In this document: piece after piece, positions 63,001-64,000 of the stretch
Position numbering within the stretch: the first letter of the stretch is position 1
How the letters are laid out: the number at the start of each line of letters is the position of its first letter
Assembly: GCF_000189635.1 (NCBI RefSeq)
Contig: NW_002476254.1
Location: 310,001 to 374,000 of the forward strand
Direction: 5' to 3'
Source: Tetrahymena thermophila SB210
Lineage: Eukaryota > Ciliophora > Oligohymenophorea > Hymenostomatida > Tetrahymenidae
Length of the DNA: 64,000 bases
Position numbers and translations under genes: made by a program
The notes under the pieces: model-generated
Databases searched by the model: none
The model's input: the letters and a program-made list of their open reading frames with translations, nothing else
What the model was told of the DNA's origin: nothing

Positions 63001-64000
63001 CAAAGAGCCAATAATGTGCTCTAAAACTTTATTTTCCGTAGAGCTTTTTAATATATATTATATAAATATTCTATTAAAAAAAAAATATATTTTATTTATT
63101 TTACTTATTTTAGCTCCAATAATAAGTTAGGTATTCTCTAACTTAAAATTGAAGATCTTTTTAAATATCCTTTCTTGCCATGTATTAATTTACAATGAAC
63201 AAATTTTTAATAATTTTTTTTTCTTATTCTTCCATTTCGCTAAAGATTGTACCTATCTAATCAATATTTATAAACACACAAAAATGTTAATTAGATTATA
63301 TAAATTCTTATTATTTTACCTTATTAAGAGAGTAACCGAAGAAAATGCATCCAATTAGAATAGTGCATATAACAACACCGTATTCTGCATTGTTTACGGG
63401 AGTGACATCTCCATATCCAACAGTAAGCATAGTAACCGTAGAATAGTAAAATGCTCTAATATATACAGAGTATTGTTAGCTACGTATATCTAGCCCTTGT
63501 TTACTCACCCAATTATTCGTTATTTCAAAATAATTTGCCATTGATATATAAATGCATGCAAAAAAGTGAGCAGCAAAAATAATAACACAAATAACTTTAA
63601 AAAAGGACTCAATATCACGAAATATTGGTTTTATATGAAGAACTTCTTTTAAAATTTTACTTATTTTAGTGAAATACTTAACTTTTAGAAAAAAGAATAT
63701 TATAAAATACTAAAAATCATTACAAAATAGCTATCCTATAAGACTTCCTGTAGATATTAAGTCAAAGATAAAATACTACTTTAAGTAATTTAAAGCAGCT
63801 GTTTTTCTATTTTTAATCAATATACCCTACTAGTAAAAGCCTGTATTAAGGTCAATAAAAATTCCTAAAATAAATATTGCAATAAATGCTTCTAAGTGAT
63901 CCATCAAAATAGATTGGCCAAACGATAAGCTCACTGATATAGCAAAAAATAGGTATAAGGTAGATGTTCCAACAAAAATATCCCAAATTATCCTAAACTA
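60006..64000 (-). CDS. Cyclic-nucleotide-binding-domain K+ channel, 5' end outside the window
   Basis: Seven exons in the window: >64000-63320, 63256-63105, 63043-62880, 62821-62739, 62686-62488, 62431-62280 and 62222-60006 (TGA); 1,215 residues present. It continues the HCN/KCNH/CNG class: S1 (WDIFVGTSTLYLFFAI), S2, S3, S5 (KVICVIIFAAHFFACIYIS), pore helix and filter TMLTVGYGDVTP, S6, then a C-linker (IGTIFSEMEEQEKKI, VREYLTYYW). A cyclic-nucleotide-binding fold follows (IITFQGDVDDSSIFFVEQGS; FRELTKGDTFGFYSFFTGQP; a closing FTSLLYIERGPF). The GYGD filter predicts K+ selectivity at the plasma or ciliary membrane. The phosphate cassette reads FGF instead of F-G-E, so nucleotide binding may be weak or lost. 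S4 has few positive charges. After the fold comes a CCHC zinc knuckle (CYCCQYNDHLITDC), then a 738-residue last-exon tail with an acidic run (ESLEDDDDEEDEELDE) and long Gln/Asn stretches. Between acceptors 62223 and nearby in-phase alternatives, the first is preferred. Confidence 0.92.

Noticed and set aside
1-64000. Bacterial-type systems, CRISPR arrays, tRNA/rRNA genes, transposons, telomeres or the 15-bp chromosome-breakage sequence
   Set aside because: Looked for on both strands; none found.

Overview
The window reads as nuclear DNA of a ciliate, most likely a Tetrahymena-type hymenostome. It is roughly 80% A+T. Conserved proteins can only be read if TAA and TAG encode glutamine and TGA is the sole stop. 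Genes are split by short, very AT-rich introns (mostly 52-222 nt, GTAA...AG). These are longer than the 18-35 nt introns known from Paramecium. Long open frames arise often by chance under this code, so I relied on conserved motifs, splice phase and base composition rather than ORF length.

Layout. 0.6-6.2 kb (+): one very long cyclin gene whose first ~1,300 residues are Asn/Gln/Ser-rich. 8.8-9.3 kb (+): an LC8-type dynein light chain whose 3' end is unclear. 11.8-12.4 kb (-): an ITPA/HAM1-type nucleoside triphosphate pyrophosphatase. 14.7 kb (+): an 81-residue protein with strongly biased codons. 15-31.3 kb: a gene-poor stretch with two small minus-strand genes (19.4 and 27.6 kb) and some doubtful coding-like tracts. 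31.3-37.4 kb (+): a DHHC palmitoyltransferase split by introns of 1.7 and 3.5 kb. 39.5 kb (+): an unrecognised 181-residue acidic protein. 42.9-46.1 kb (+): a coiled-coil protein with GAF-like domains. 48.2-50.1 kb (+): an ABCG half-transporter. 50.6-53.5 kb (-): an NT-C2 plus coiled-coil protein. 54.5-56.9 kb (+): an Asn/Gln/Ser-rich protein. 57.1-64 kb: three minus-strand genes in tandem, namely a small two-helix membrane protein, a mitochondrial calcium uniporter (MCU) pore protein, and a cyclic-nucleotide-binding K+ channel that runs off the right edge.

Nothing suggests operons; each gene appears to be its own transcription unit. Themes are cell-cycle control (cyclin), membrane transport and signalling (K+ channel, MCU, ABCG, DHHC) and long Gln/Asn-rich tails. 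No tRNA, rRNA, CRISPR array, intact transposon, telomere or chromosome-breakage sequence was seen. The best leads are the composite cyclin, the kilobase introns in the DHHC gene, the altered nucleotide pocket of the ITPA homologue, the unusual K+ channel (lost phosphate-cassette Glu, zinc knuckle, 738-codon last exon) and the two small genes that share a motif.
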